Shown piece by piece: positions 29,499 through 38,744 of a stretch of DNA of 64,000 nucleotides. A model generated the notes under the pieces. That model was given only the letters and a program-made list of their open reading frames with translations. It had not been told where the DNA came from and ran no database searches. Numbering within the stretch: position 1 is the first letter of the stretch; each line of letters starts with the position of its first letter. This DNA comes from Pirellulales bacterium (GTDB lineage: Bacteria; Planctomycetota; Planctomycetia; Pirellulales; Lacipirellulaceae). The position numbers and the translations under genes were made by a program. The stretch covers positions 1-64,000 of the forward strand of contig JAKVCC010000005.1 in the NCBI GenBank assembly GCA_022448265.1, read 5' to 3'.

Positions 29499-30998
29499 TT
29501 ACTCTGTTATCAAACCACCATCGACATCTTGCTGGTCGTGGAGAAAGAGTGCTAGCTGCGCTTCGAAGGTCGCCGAGTCGAGTTGCCAGACCGGCGAGGT
29601 GTCCACGTGCGATTGACAGTGCGCGACCAGCACGCGATAGAGAAATTTAAACAATTGGCGTGGCACGCGCAAGCTGCCAAAGGCCTCGATCAATCGGGCG
29701 TCTTCGATTTCCGGGGCGAACAGTTTGCGAAGTTCGGGCGCACCTTCCTCACTGGCACATGCTGCGACGCGGGCGCTGGCCAAGTCGTAGAGCGCGTGAC
29801 CGGTCCAGTCCAGCGACGGAATCATGTTTTGCTTGTCCAGTCGTGCGCGCTGGTAAAAGTCGTGGTTTTCGTTCTGAATGAAGGCCGACAGCTCTTTGGG
29901 CAAGAGCAGCTTGAGACCCAGCCCCGGCTGCTTGAGGAATTTATTGTCGAGCATCGACCAGACCAACCCACGCATATTTTCCAGCGACCCGTTAATCAAG
30001 TGCGGTTCATCCACGCGGTCCACCAGAACGACAATGCCCTTATAGTCGCAGGCTCCGAGCACACCTTGCAGTTTGTAGAGCAATTCGTAGCGGTCGTCGG
30101 TGCTCATTTTATTGGGAATGGGCTGGCCATTGATGTCGCGGCCCGAGAATTGCATAAACACCTGACGAAGCGGATTCACGTCGCGGTTTACACACCGCAA
30201 ATTGCGAGCCACGCCAAACGCTTGCATCCACCAGCGCCAAACTTGCGATAACCAGGGAGCCCAGCCTAAGGCGATGACCAACCAGGGCCAAACAGTCGCC
30301 ATTAACGACCAGTCTTTCTTCCACCAAAACACATACGCCAGGACGGCGGACTTGATCGCCAGCCCGATGGCCCGCGTGGTCCAAGTCTGCCACGGTAGAT
30401 ACCACAGCTTGCGGCGCAAACGGTACCATCGCGACTGAAATGCTTCGGTGAGTGAGTTGTCGTAACAGGCGGCGAGTAGCAAAAGATCGCGTTTTTGAAA
30501 GCGGTCTAGTCGCTTTACGGCGTCATCTGGAAGTTCGTTAGCTGCCGAACCACTCGGCTGACGCGTGGCCAATAATCGATCGACGACGCTCGTAACCCCC
30601 AAGGATAAAATCGCGTCCATGTGATCCCAAAGTTTCCATTCGCCGAGGATCTTGGCCGGATCGCGACGCTTGCGGCTAGTAAGTCGATCGGCGAAGCGAT
30701 CCAGAAATGGGTTGAAATCGTCGTACTCAATGACAAAGGATCGGTTGTCTGGATTCGCCTGATTGTGATTTTTGATTTGCTCGGAGATCTGGATTCGCAT
30801 GGCCGTCTTGCCGGCGCCCTTTTCGCCAAACACAATCGACGTAGCAGGATTGGTTGGATCGCCGTACACCTTGTCCCAGTTCGGATGAAACTGGCTTGTC
30901 CGGCAGCGGCCATGAAACACCGGGTCGGTTTGGGCGTCTTCGTCGGCGAACGGGTTGGCCGACATGCCGTGATGAACAAGAAAGTTGTGCAATTTCAT
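29499..30998 (-). CDS. P-loop NTPase with central transmembrane segments, unknown function
   Basis: Walker A FGEKGAGKTAMRIQI; Walker B-like GIVVLVDRVDEP; hydrophobic central segments. Track ORF to 31013. Confidence 0.7.
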   Translation of the reverse strand: MKLHNFLVHHGMSANPFADEDAQTDPVFHGRCRTSQFHPNWDKVYGDPTNPATSIVFGEKGAGKTAMRIQISEQIKNHNQANPDNRSFVIEYDDFNPFLDRFADRLTSRKRRDPAKILGEWKLWDHMDAILSLGVTSVVDRLLATRQPSGSAANELPDDAVKRLDRFQKRDLLLLAACYDNSLTEAFQSRWYRLRRKLWYLPWQTWTTRAIGLAIKSAVLAYVFWWKKDWSLMATVWPWLVIALGWAPWLSQVWRWWMQAFGVARNLRCVNRDVNPLRQVFMQFSGRDINGQPIPNKMSTDDRYELLYKLQGVLGACDYKGIVVLVDRVDEPHLINGSLENMRGLVWSMLDNKFLKQPGLGLKLLLPKELSAFIQNENHDFYQRARLDKQNMIPSLDWTGHALYDLASARVAACASEEGAPELRKLFAPEIEDARLIEAFGSLRVPRQLFKFLYRVLVAHCQSHVDTSPVWQLDSATFEAQLALFLHDQQDVDGGLITE

Positions 30999-31208
30999 GG
31001 CGAAGCGTTTCAACGACAGTTAACCGGAGACCCTGCCCCGTCGAAGTAGGGGCTGTCCATCGCCGAGACTGTCCTGGCAAGCGGCGGGAGTTTTTAAAAG
31101 TATAAGTTGTCAAGCCGCGGGTCTGGGGGGTCCTCTTACCCAGCCCCGGCGAACGACCCGATAACCTGACTATATTTCTGTGATTTCCGATACCCCGATG
31201 ATTGAGGT

Positions 31209-32588
31209 TCAGGGTTTCGCGTACTTTTCGTCTTCCAAACCAAGCTTTTTCATTTTCTTGTACAGCGTTGTGCGGTTGACGCCCAGTGTGTTGGCGGCGG
31301 CGTTGCGATTCCAGTTTTTCGATTCCAATACGTTGAGAATTATGCGCCGCTCGGGCTCCTCCATCGCCTCCTTCAATGTCATATTGTCCAGGCGAGGCAT
31401 GCCGATTGTCGGGCCGCCCGTAACATCGCCGGGCAAATCAGTGACGCCGATCATTTCGCTCTTACCTAACAATACGGAGCGTTCCACCACATTTTGTAGT
31501 TCACGAATATTGCCGGGCCAGGAATGCTTTTCGAGTGCGGTCAGGGCCTCGTCGCTGAATCCAAGGACCGGGCGATTGGTATCTTCACGCAATTCGTCTA
31601 AGAATGATTGGGCTAGCAGGGGAATGTCGCTGTGGCGCTCGCGCAGCGGGGGCAACTCGATGTTGATGACGTTGACCCGGTAGTACAAGTCTTGCCTAAA
31701 GCGGCCCCCCGCAACGGCTTTGGCCAGATTCTCGTTCGTGGCCAGGATGATCCGCACATCGACTTTAAATGTTTTGTCGCCGCCCACTTGCTCAAATTCC
31801 AGTTCTTGCAGGACCCGTAGCAGCTTCACTTGCATGGCCGGGCTGGCCGTGCCAATCTCGTCCAGGAAGATAGTCCCGCCGTTTGCCTGCATAAACTTCC
31901 CAACCTTGTTGCCAACCGCACCGGTAAAGGCTCCGGCCACGTGGCCAAACAATTCACTTTCCAGCAGATTTTCGGGCAATGCCCCACAGGCGACCTCGAT
32001 AAATGGTTTGCCCGAGCGGCTACTTTGACGGTGGATCGTGCGGGCGATCATTGACTTGCCCGTGCCGCTTTCGCCGGTAATCAGCATTGTGGCCTTTGTG
32101 TCAGCCACGCTTTCGACCATGTCGAACACCCGCAGCATCTGTGGATTTTGACCCACGATGTTGTCCATGGCGTGGTGCTTGTCCAACTCTTTGCGAAGCT
32201 GGGTATTCTCTTCGACGACTTGCTGTTGATTAAAGGCGCGCTCAATCGAAAGCAGCAATTCATTGTCAATTAGGGGTTTTGTCAGGTAATCGGACGCGCC
32301 GGCACGCAAGGCTTCGACTGCCGCATCGGCGTCGCCGTAACCTGTCATCATCACTACGTGACTTTCAGGATAGTTGCGGACCACTTGCTCCAGGAGATCA
32401 AAGCCATCGCCATCCTGCAGTCGCACGTCGACGAGCAACATTTTGTACGATTTTTGACGCAACTTTTCCAATGCGTCGGCGTAACCCCTTGAGGTATCAA
32501 CGTCATATCCTTGGTCGCGAAGCCAATCGGCCATTGACTCCAGCAATTGTTGGTCGTCGTCGACCAGCAGCATTGTTTCCTGTACCAT
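31209..32588 (-). CDS. NtrC-family sigma54-dependent response regulator
   Basis: Receiver with LLVDDD and KMLLVDVRLQDGDG, AAA+ GESGTGKSMIARTIHRQS and GAFTGA motif, Fis-type HTH at C-terminus. Confidence 0.95.
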   Translation of the reverse strand: MVQETMLLVDDDQQLLESMADWLRDQGYDVDTSRGYADALEKLRQKSYKMLLVDVRLQDGDGFDLLEQVVRNYPESHVVMMTGYGDADAAVEALRAGASDYLTKPLIDNELLLSIERAFNQQQVVEENTQLRKELDKHHAMDNIVGQNPQMLRVFDMVESVADTKATMLITGESGTGKSMIARTIHRQSSRSGKPFIEVACGALPENLLESELFGHVAGAFTGAVGNKVGKFMQANGGTIFLDEIGTASPAMQVKLLRVLQELEFEQVGGDKTFKVDVRIILATNENLAKAVAGGRFRQDLYYRVNVINIELPPLRERHSDIPLLAQSFLDELREDTNRPVLGFSDEALTALEKHSWPGNIRELQNVVERSVLLGKSEMIGVTDLPGDVTGGPTIGMPRLDNMTLKEAMEEPERRIILNVLESKNWNRNAAANTLGVNRTTLYKKMKKLGLEDEKYAKP

Positions 32589-32867
32589 CGCGCGCTCTTC
32601 TCCCGGCTAAGGCGCTGAAGCATTCCCCTTGGCGGGATCCCCAGCGCAGGCTGTCGTATAATATGAGTTGCCAGGGACATCGGCGAAGGTGCGCTGGGGA
32701 GATGACGCAGAAAATCAACCGCCGCTGGGGAGATTTTGCCCTAGCTGTCGATTAATATGTACGTTGCAGGAGGCGCAGGGTCAAAAAAATATAGGCTGGT
32801 GGCCATTGCAGGTCGCGCGCTAATCGTGACGATCGTATGGGTTGTGGGCGTGAATCAGCGAGGGGCG

Positions 32868-32904
32868 CCAGTGTAGCCATCACACGCCGTGTGATGAGTA
32901 CTCT
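32868..32904. repeat. REP-like palindromic element, copy 1
   Basis: GTGTAGCCATCACACGCCGTGTGATGAG: perfect 19-nt palindrome CATCACACG-C-CGTGTGATG; similar element at 60079. Confidence 0.6.
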
Positions 32905-33043
32905 GGAGTAGACGGCGGATCTATGCGTCAACAGGACCCGCCGTTGCAGCATATGCCGATGGTTTTGGCGATAGCCGGTTTGGCTATTGCGGCTCAGAAC
33001 CGCTGGTTGAGTATGTTTTCCTTATCGTGCCGGATCGCTCCAA

Positions 33044-33943
33044 CTATTTGGCCCGTGGGTGGGCTTTCTCATACGCTGCCCGCAGATTGCTGGTGCTGAC
33101 GTGCGTGTAGATTTGCGTTGTCTCGAGGCTTTTATGCCCTAGCAATTCTTGCACACTGCGAATATCGGCGCCCTGATCAAGCAAATGGGTTGCAAAGCTG
33201 TGGCGCAACGTGTGGGGGCTGGTGCGCCCGTCGAGCCCGGTCAGGCTGAGATACTTTTCCAACATTCGCCCCACGCTGCGCGAAGTGAGTCGTGTGCCGA
33301 ACCGGTTGACGAATACTGGTGCCGCTGAGCCAGCGGGCAATTTCGAGGAAAGGATGCGATTTTTCAGCCAGCGCTTAAGTGCTCGTGCCGCATACGATCC
33401 CAATGGCGCCAATCTCTCTTTGCGGCCTTTCCCGCGTACGCGGACAATGCCTTGCGGGAAGTCAATATCCGTGTCGCCCAGATCGACCAGTTCACTCACC
33501 CGCAGTCCTGCGGAGTAAAGCGTTTCCAGAATGGCCCGATCCCGCAGCCCCATCGGCGTGTCGCCTGACGGTGCCCCGAGCAGTTTGCTGATTTCGGAAG
33601 TGCCGAGAAAGTGTGGAAGTTTTTTGGCTTTGCGTGGGTTGCGGAGTGCTTTAGCGGGGTTGCTATCCACCCAATCTTCGCGCTGCCCATAACGATAGAA
33701 GCTTCGTAGCGACGCAAGCTTGCGGGCGATCGAGGCTTTGGCATAGCCGGCGTCGTGCAGTGCCGACAAATAGCCGCGAAGTTGCACTGAGGTCAGGCTC
33801 CCCGGATCGGGGCACTGCCCTTGATTGTCTTGAAAGTACTCGACGAGAGTTTCAAGATCTTCACGGTAGCTCTTAAGCGTGTGGGGCGAGGCCGCACGTT
33901 CTACATGCAAGTGCTGCAAAAATTTACCAATCTTGCGTTGCAT
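33044..33943 (-). CDS. xerC: Tyrosine recombinase XerC/XerD
   Basis: Catalytic [40 protein letters not shown]-like N-terminal domain. Confidence 0.9.
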   Translation of the reverse strand: MQRKIGKFLQHLHVERAASPHTLKSYREDLETLVEYFQDNQGQCPDPGSLTSVQLRGYLSALHDAGYAKASIARKLASLRSFYRYGQREDWVDSNPAKALRNPRKAKKLPHFLGTSEISKLLGAPSGDTPMGLRDRAILETLYSAGLRVSELVDLGDTDIDFPQGIVRVRGKGRKERLAPLGSYAARALKRWLKNRILSSKLPAGSAAPVFVNRFGTRLTSRSVGRMLEKYLSLTGLDGRTSPHTLRHSFATHLLDQGADIRSVQELLGHKSLETTQIYTHVSTSNLRAAYEKAHPRAK

Positions 33944-34071
33944 GAGAAAAATTGCGGAGGCAGCCGGTCAGTGTTCAGTGAAAAGGCCATGCAATGTTTA
34001 CGCAATGCCCAATCCGCCCTGCCCCTCATCCCAGCTTCTCGCTCCTTTGTGCTTCGCCTGATTACTCGCCC

Positions 34072-34308
34072 TCACTCATCCGTTTGCTGGGGCAACGAAG
34101 TGCGCTGAAACTGCTTGGCGGCAGGTTCCGTTTGGCGCACCTTTTGGCTGAGTACCGCGGCGTCGTACCAACTGAAGCTCAATTCGGCATTTGATGCAAA
34201 CCGGCCCAGTGTCCGTAAGGTTTCCGCACGGTGTGCGTCGTCAAACAAAAAGATGTAACGATCTTTTCCTTTAACCAGTGCTAACACGTTGATATCGTCG
34301 TCGTTCAT
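34072..34308 (-). CDS. Small hypothetical protein
   Basis: 78 aa ORF, MNDDDINVLALVKGKDRYIFLFDDAHRAETLRTLGRFASNAELSFSWYDAAVLSQKVR; plausible composition, not matched to a named family. Confidence 0.55.
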   Translation of the reverse strand: MNDDDINVLALVKGKDRYIFLFDDAHRAETLRTLGRFASNAELSFSWYDAAVLSQKVRQTEPAAKQFQRTSLPQQTDE

Positions 34309-35084
34309 GTCAGCAGCTCTCCTAGCGGCAGCTCGTTGGGTAGGGCCTGTCCTGTCATATGGTGCCGGTCCATGACAGCGCGTGGCATGCGGGGGTGGCC
34401 GCGGCGCAAAGAGCCTGGTATTAGGGGCATCCGTGCAAGCATGGCCGGTGAAGCCCTATCAGCGAGAGGGGGCTTCTAGGGTTTCTATCGGCTTTCAGGC
34501 CCGTGCCACACCAGACGTGTTTTGTGACTCCCCCGACGGGCTGACAGCATCTCGCGGATATACAGGTGACAGCAAAGCCACATGAAGTCGTCACTACGCT
34601 AGAGATGCAACTACCAGTCGCCAAAGTGGGCGTTTCCGCAAAAGCAAATGCAAGTGGGCCCCCTCGGGATCTGTGCCGCGATAGATGTTTGTGTGCTTGA
34701 GTACGGGCCCGGGATGAGGGGTGCAAGCAGGCCGTTTCGCTTGGAGAGAGGTGGGGACAAAACAGTTTTTGTTAGGCCAACCACGTGGCAATATGCCGGT
34801 CGCATCGATCGGTTGGCTAGTAACGATTGTTTCGCTTTGTGGACCTGTGCCGTTTTCCCGGCTGCCGATGCCAGCAAGCCGTTGGCAGCAAAGCAATGAA
34901 AATCCTTCTGCACATCGTTGTGGATTTCCAAATGAAAACGCCTCCTTCCATATGGAAGCAGCGTCAGTCCAGTAGTTCTGGCGCACTGTCGGTACTTTCC
35001 TCGCAATGCTCCAAGTCGCCTAGAAAAAACTTTCTGAAGCTAAGAATCGCAAGCTAGCAAGCGCCTGCCGGAGGGGTAGAGGCC

Positions 35085-35119
35085 AAAAAAACGGGCAGGC
35101 CCACGAATGAGCCTGCCCG
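35085..35119 (-). terminator. Intrinsic terminator for gene at 35149
   Basis: CGGGCAGGC / GCCTGCCCG stem with minus-strand T run. Confidence 0.8.
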
Positions 35120-35148
35120 CCAAAACCTGTACGATAGCTGGGTGTTGA

Positions 35149-35469
35149 TTACGGACGCACTCTCACATCGCCGCATTGTGTGACAACGACTTTGACAGAG
35201 TGATCGCAGCAGGACCAAGTGTAGGTGCCGATTTGTCGCCCGAAGAGGCCCGATCGCCAGCAAATCTCGGGTGCTTCGGTGCAGCAGCCGGGCACGCAAA
35301 CAGAAACCTGTTGCGAGACGCAACCGCACGGTGGGTCGACGTCTAATGAGGTGCAGATCGGAGCGGGCGGGCAGCAACAGCAGTTGTCAGCTAGGGCCGT
35401 ATTGGCAGACGCTGCCAGAGTGCCGACCGCGATTGCGGCTAGCGCTACAAAAGAACGTAAGTGAAACAT
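35149..35469 (-). CDS. Secreted cysteine-rich small protein
   Basis: MFHLRSFVALAAIAVGTLAASANTALADNCCCCPPAP... signal peptide and about 16 Cys; terminator downstream. Confidence 0.65.
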   Translation of the reverse strand: MFHLRSFVALAAIAVGTLAASANTALADNCCCCPPAPICTSLDVDPPCGCVSQQVSVCVPGCCTEAPEICWRSGLFGRQIGTYTWSCCDHSVKVVVTQCGDVRVRP

Positions 35470-35537
35470 GTTTATCCCCCCGGTGAAATGGTTGAAACCA
35501 GACGCGTTGGCGGCCATCACCCGTGGTCCACCCGCAT

Positions 35538-35599
35538 CCCAAGTTAACTCTAATTCAGGTATTCCCAAGTAGTCAACTCTAATTCAGAGGTTCCCAAGT
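35538..35599. repeat. Short tandem repeat (26 and 29 nt units) upstream of the cysteine-rich gene
   Basis: CCCAAGTTAACTCTAATTCAGGTATT / CCCAAGTAGTCAACTCTAATTCAGAGGTT / CCCAAGT. Confidence 0.75.
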
Positions 35600-35811
35600 G
35601 CAAATTATAACTGGAAAGTGGCCGTTAGATGGATGTGACGCAACGAATAATCAACATGACGGGAAGCCGCGTTGTAGGAGTCCAGCGCAATGGTTGCAGA
35701 GAACCCAAAATCGTTGGGCTGGTACAGCACCGCCACTGGGGGGGCTTGTTGCTGAAAATCCGGAAAGTTTGGCATGCCCTAGAGACACAGCAGCTTGACC
35801 CAGAAATACAG

Positions 35812-35882
35812 AGCGGGTGAAGGGAATCGAACCCTCGTAGTCGGCTTGGGAAGCCGATGCTCTACCATTGAGCTACACCCGC
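35812..35882 (-). tRNA. tRNA-Gly (anticodon CCC)
   Basis: GCGGGTGTAGCTCAATGGTAGAGCATCGGCTTCCCAAGCCGACTACGAGGGTTCGATTCCCTTCACCCGCT folds as a cloverleaf; loop TTCCCAA. Confidence 0.95.
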
Positions 35883-36203
35883 GCAACTATTACTAGATGC
35901 CATTTTACTCAATGGATCGTGGGGCGAAAAGAAGGCAACGACTGAGAAACGGAGGAGTCGAGCGACAAAGGACAGGAATTGCCGACAGAGAGAACATCCG
36001 GATGAAGAAGCTGGTGGCAGGTCAGACCCTGGACAATGCCATCTCGAAGGAAGCCGCGAAGGGAAAATTTTGAGTCTTGAGCACCGTCGCCTCACTGTTG
36101 CTGAGGTGCATCGCCGGTTGTGGCCTGAAACGTCGGGCTTGTCGCGTGTTGTGTCAGTTACGCATGACACAGCGTTTAACTAGCGCCCAGCGCCTGTTTC
36201 TCG

Positions 36204-36653
36204 TTAGAGAAACTGTTGATACGCTGCGACGGCCAGTTCATCGACCCGGTCATTTTCAGGGTGACCGCTGTGCCCGGCCACGCGATGGTAATTAACCTGG
36301 TGGATTTGCAGCCGCTCGTCCAGGAGTCGCCATAGATCTTCATTTTTTACGGGCACGAGTTTTTTGCCCTCCTTGCGTTTCCAGCCATTGGATTTCCACT
36401 TGGCCAGCCATTCGGTCATGCCTTTGCCGACGTAGACACTATCGGTGAACAGCTCCACTCGTGCGGGCCGCTTGAGCGCTCCCAGTCCTTCGATGACCGC
36501 CTGCAATTCCATGCGATTGTTGGTGGTCTCGCGCTCGCCACCGGAATGCTCGAGCTTTTTTTGGGTCGACGGATGCTGAAGCAAGAATGCCCACCCGCCG
36601 GGACCAGGGTTGCCGCTGCAGCCGCCGTCAGTAAAGAGATGGACTATCGCCAT
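36204..36653 (-). CDS. rnhA: Ribonuclease HI
   Basis: FTDGGCSGNPGPGGWAFLL, MELQAVIEGL, FTDSVYV, VAGHSGHPENDRVDELA. Confidence 0.96.
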   Translation of the reverse strand: MAIVHLFTDGGCSGNPGPGGWAFLLQHPSTQKKLEHSGGERETTNNRMELQAVIEGLGALKRPARVELFTDSVYVGKGMTEWLAKWKSNGWKRKEGKKLVPVKNEDLWRLLDERLQIHQVNYHRVAGHSGHPENDRVDELAVAAYQQFL

Positions 36654-36669
36654 TTAGGGACCTCGACGT

Positions 36670-38451
36670 TCATTCGGCGGCCTGATCAACGACAGGGGCA
36701 GTGGCCGGTAATTCTGGCCGGGGCTTGGTCATTTGCTTGAGCTCTTCGGCCATGGGAGATTCGATTCTTGGCACCTCTGAGAGTGTCCAGGGGAGGAGGA
36801 CGGTGAAGGTACTCCCTTTGCCGAGCTCACTTTCTAAGCTAATGTCTCCATCTAGAAGGCGGCACAACTCGCGCACGATCGATAGCCCCAAACCCGTGCC
36901 GGAATACTCGCGGGTCATTGCGTTGCCGCCTGGCAGCACCGTAGTGCCTTGCCGAAACTTTTCAAATACGAGCATTTGTTCCGATTCACTAATGCCGACG
37001 CCCGTGTCAGCAACCGAGATCCTCAGATCGCCGCGCGAATCCCGATGCGTTGCGACATGAATACGGCCTCCGTCGGGCGTGAACTTGATGGCGTTGGAAA
37101 GCAAATTATTAAGGATTTGTTCGATCTTGCCTTGATCCTGCCGCATGGGGGGCAATCCAGGGGCGTTCTCGTATTCCAAGTCGATATTCTTTTTTGCGCT
37201 CAGCGGCTGAGCTAGGTCGCATTGGGTTGCCACCACAAGGCCGATGTCCAATTCACTGGGGCGCACAGCGAGCTTGCCGCTTTCGATTTTTGCTAGATCG
37301 AGAATGTCGTTAATCATTTCCAGTAATTGTTTTCCGGAGTGCTGGATATTGCTCGCATAACGGCGCTCTTTGTCCGCCAGGTTGTCGACTGTCTCCAAGA
37401 GATCGCTAAACCCGATGATACTGTTGAGCGGCGTACGTAGCTCGTGACTCACGGTGGCTAGAAAATCACTCTTGAGCTGGTTCATCTCGAACAGCCGCAT
37501 GTTTGCCTGAGCCATTTCGTCGATCTTGACATCCAGTTCCCCATTCACTTGGCGCAACTCATCCTGTTGACGCAAAAGCTGACGCAACATTCGATTGAAC
37601 GCACCCCCGAGCTGTTCGAATTCGTCACCCGTATGAATGACGGCCCGTTGCTGCACATCACCGCTCCGCACCGAATCGCTCACATCGCGCAAATGACGAA
37701 GCGGCTTGACAATCACGTAGCGGACGACGACGTAGAGAGCCAGCATCGCTAAGAACACCGTCACGATGGCCGCCACGAACAGCAGCGCACGATTCTTGGC
37801 TTGCTCGGCTTTCGTATTCGCCGCGTTGATCTTGACGCTCACAACCGCCAGCAAATCCCCACTCTTCAATTTGGGCCAATGCACTTTGACGACAGGAGCC
37901 TTGTGGCAGGACACACAGCCGTCTTTGGCAAACACCGGCTGGTAATAATAGTATTGTTCGCTTTCCTCATTCAACATGCCCTCCCAAGGCCTCCGGCTGC
38001 CATCTTGAAGCTCGTCGATTTCGTCGTCGGAGTCGAGTTCGTCGCTCAGGTTTTGCCATCGGCGCATGAGGTCCTGTTCGTAGCGATTTCGCGGTTCGTC
38101 AATTGCTTTCGCGTTCTTTGGGTGCAGGACATCCCAATCGAAGGCGCGGTCACTCAGCAGTTTCGCAAGCGATTCATTGGCCGTGCTGTCGGCTGCTGGG
38201 GGAGGAAAGATTTTTGTTGGCTCTTGCGTGACTCGCGTATCCAAAACATCCTTGTGGTCCATCATCATCGCCAAATCAACAAGAGCTTCACCGACAAAAC
38301 GGTTTTGTTCCAAGACGATCCTATCTGTCTGCGAGCCGTACCACCAGAAGCTGCCCGCGATCAGCGGTAGCAAGCACGCTCCGAACAGCCAACGACATTT
38401 GCGCTCCAGGTTCGTTTCGCCCAGCGCTCTTTTAAATGTGCGATAACTCAT
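36670..38451 (-). CDS. Sensor histidine kinase with periplasmic CxxCH haem-binding (DUF3365/Tll0287-like) domain and HAMP
   Basis: KDGCVSCHKAPVVKVHW, then TM, HAMP, FLATVSHELRTPLNSIIGFSDLL, and ATPase motifs VADTGVGISESEQ and GTGLGLSIVRELC. Confidence 0.92.
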   Translation of the reverse strand: MSYRTFKRALGETNLERKCRWLFGACLLPLIAGSFWWYGSQTDRIVLEQNRFVGEALVDLAMMMDHKDVLDTRVTQEPTKIFPPPAADSTANESLAKLLSDRAFDWDVLHPKNAKAIDEPRNRYEQDLMRRWQNLSDELDSDDEIDELQDGSRRPWEGMLNEESEQYYYYQPVFAKDGCVSCHKAPVVKVHWPKLKSGDLLAVVSVKINAANTKAEQAKNRALLFVAAIVTVFLAMLALYVVVRYVIVKPLRHLRDVSDSVRSGDVQQRAVIHTGDEFEQLGGAFNRMLRQLLRQQDELRQVNGELDVKIDEMAQANMRLFEMNQLKSDFLATVSHELRTPLNSIIGFSDLLETVDNLADKERRYASNIQHSGKQLLEMINDILDLAKIESGKLAVRPSELDIGLVVATQCDLAQPLSAKKNIDLEYENAPGLPPMRQDQGKIEQILNNLLSNAIKFTPDGGRIHVATHRDSRGDLRISVADTGVGISESEQMLVFEKFRQGTTVLPGGNAMTREYSGTGLGLSIVRELCRLLDGDISLESELGKGSTFTVLLPWTLSEVPRIESPMAEELKQMTKPRPELPATAPVVDQAAE

Positions 38452-38744
38452 AGCGGGCAGAGTAGTGAGCGGTTAGGAAACTGAGGGTTGTGGCGAAGCC
38501 CAAACCTTCAAGAGGCGGGCTTCCAGGGCTGTCAGACGTCTGGCTCAAATCCAACACAAACCCGACTCAGACTTTAAACACAACGCGAAAAAAATTCCGT
38601 CATTCGGTTCTCATATTTCTTATACTCTTGCTCCTATTCTACGTCAGATTCGTTCAGCGATCCAAGTGCGAGTTAGCATCCGAGTGGGGGTCGCGTCGCG
38701 ACCTGTATCAGATTCATTAGAGCGGGCCCCAATTCGGGGGTTGT

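Noticed and set aside
33044-33943. Tyrosine recombinase as evidence of an integrated mobile element
   Set aside because: Reads as housekeeping XerC/D; no att repeats, integrase-adjacent tRNA or phage genes beside it.
34594-35006. 130-aa and 131-aa overlapping minus-strand ORFs
   Set aside because: Two frames overlap with no clear start, RBS or motif; neither looks coding.
37801-38370. 189-aa plus-strand ORF
   Set aside because: Antisense to the haem-motif histidine kinase.
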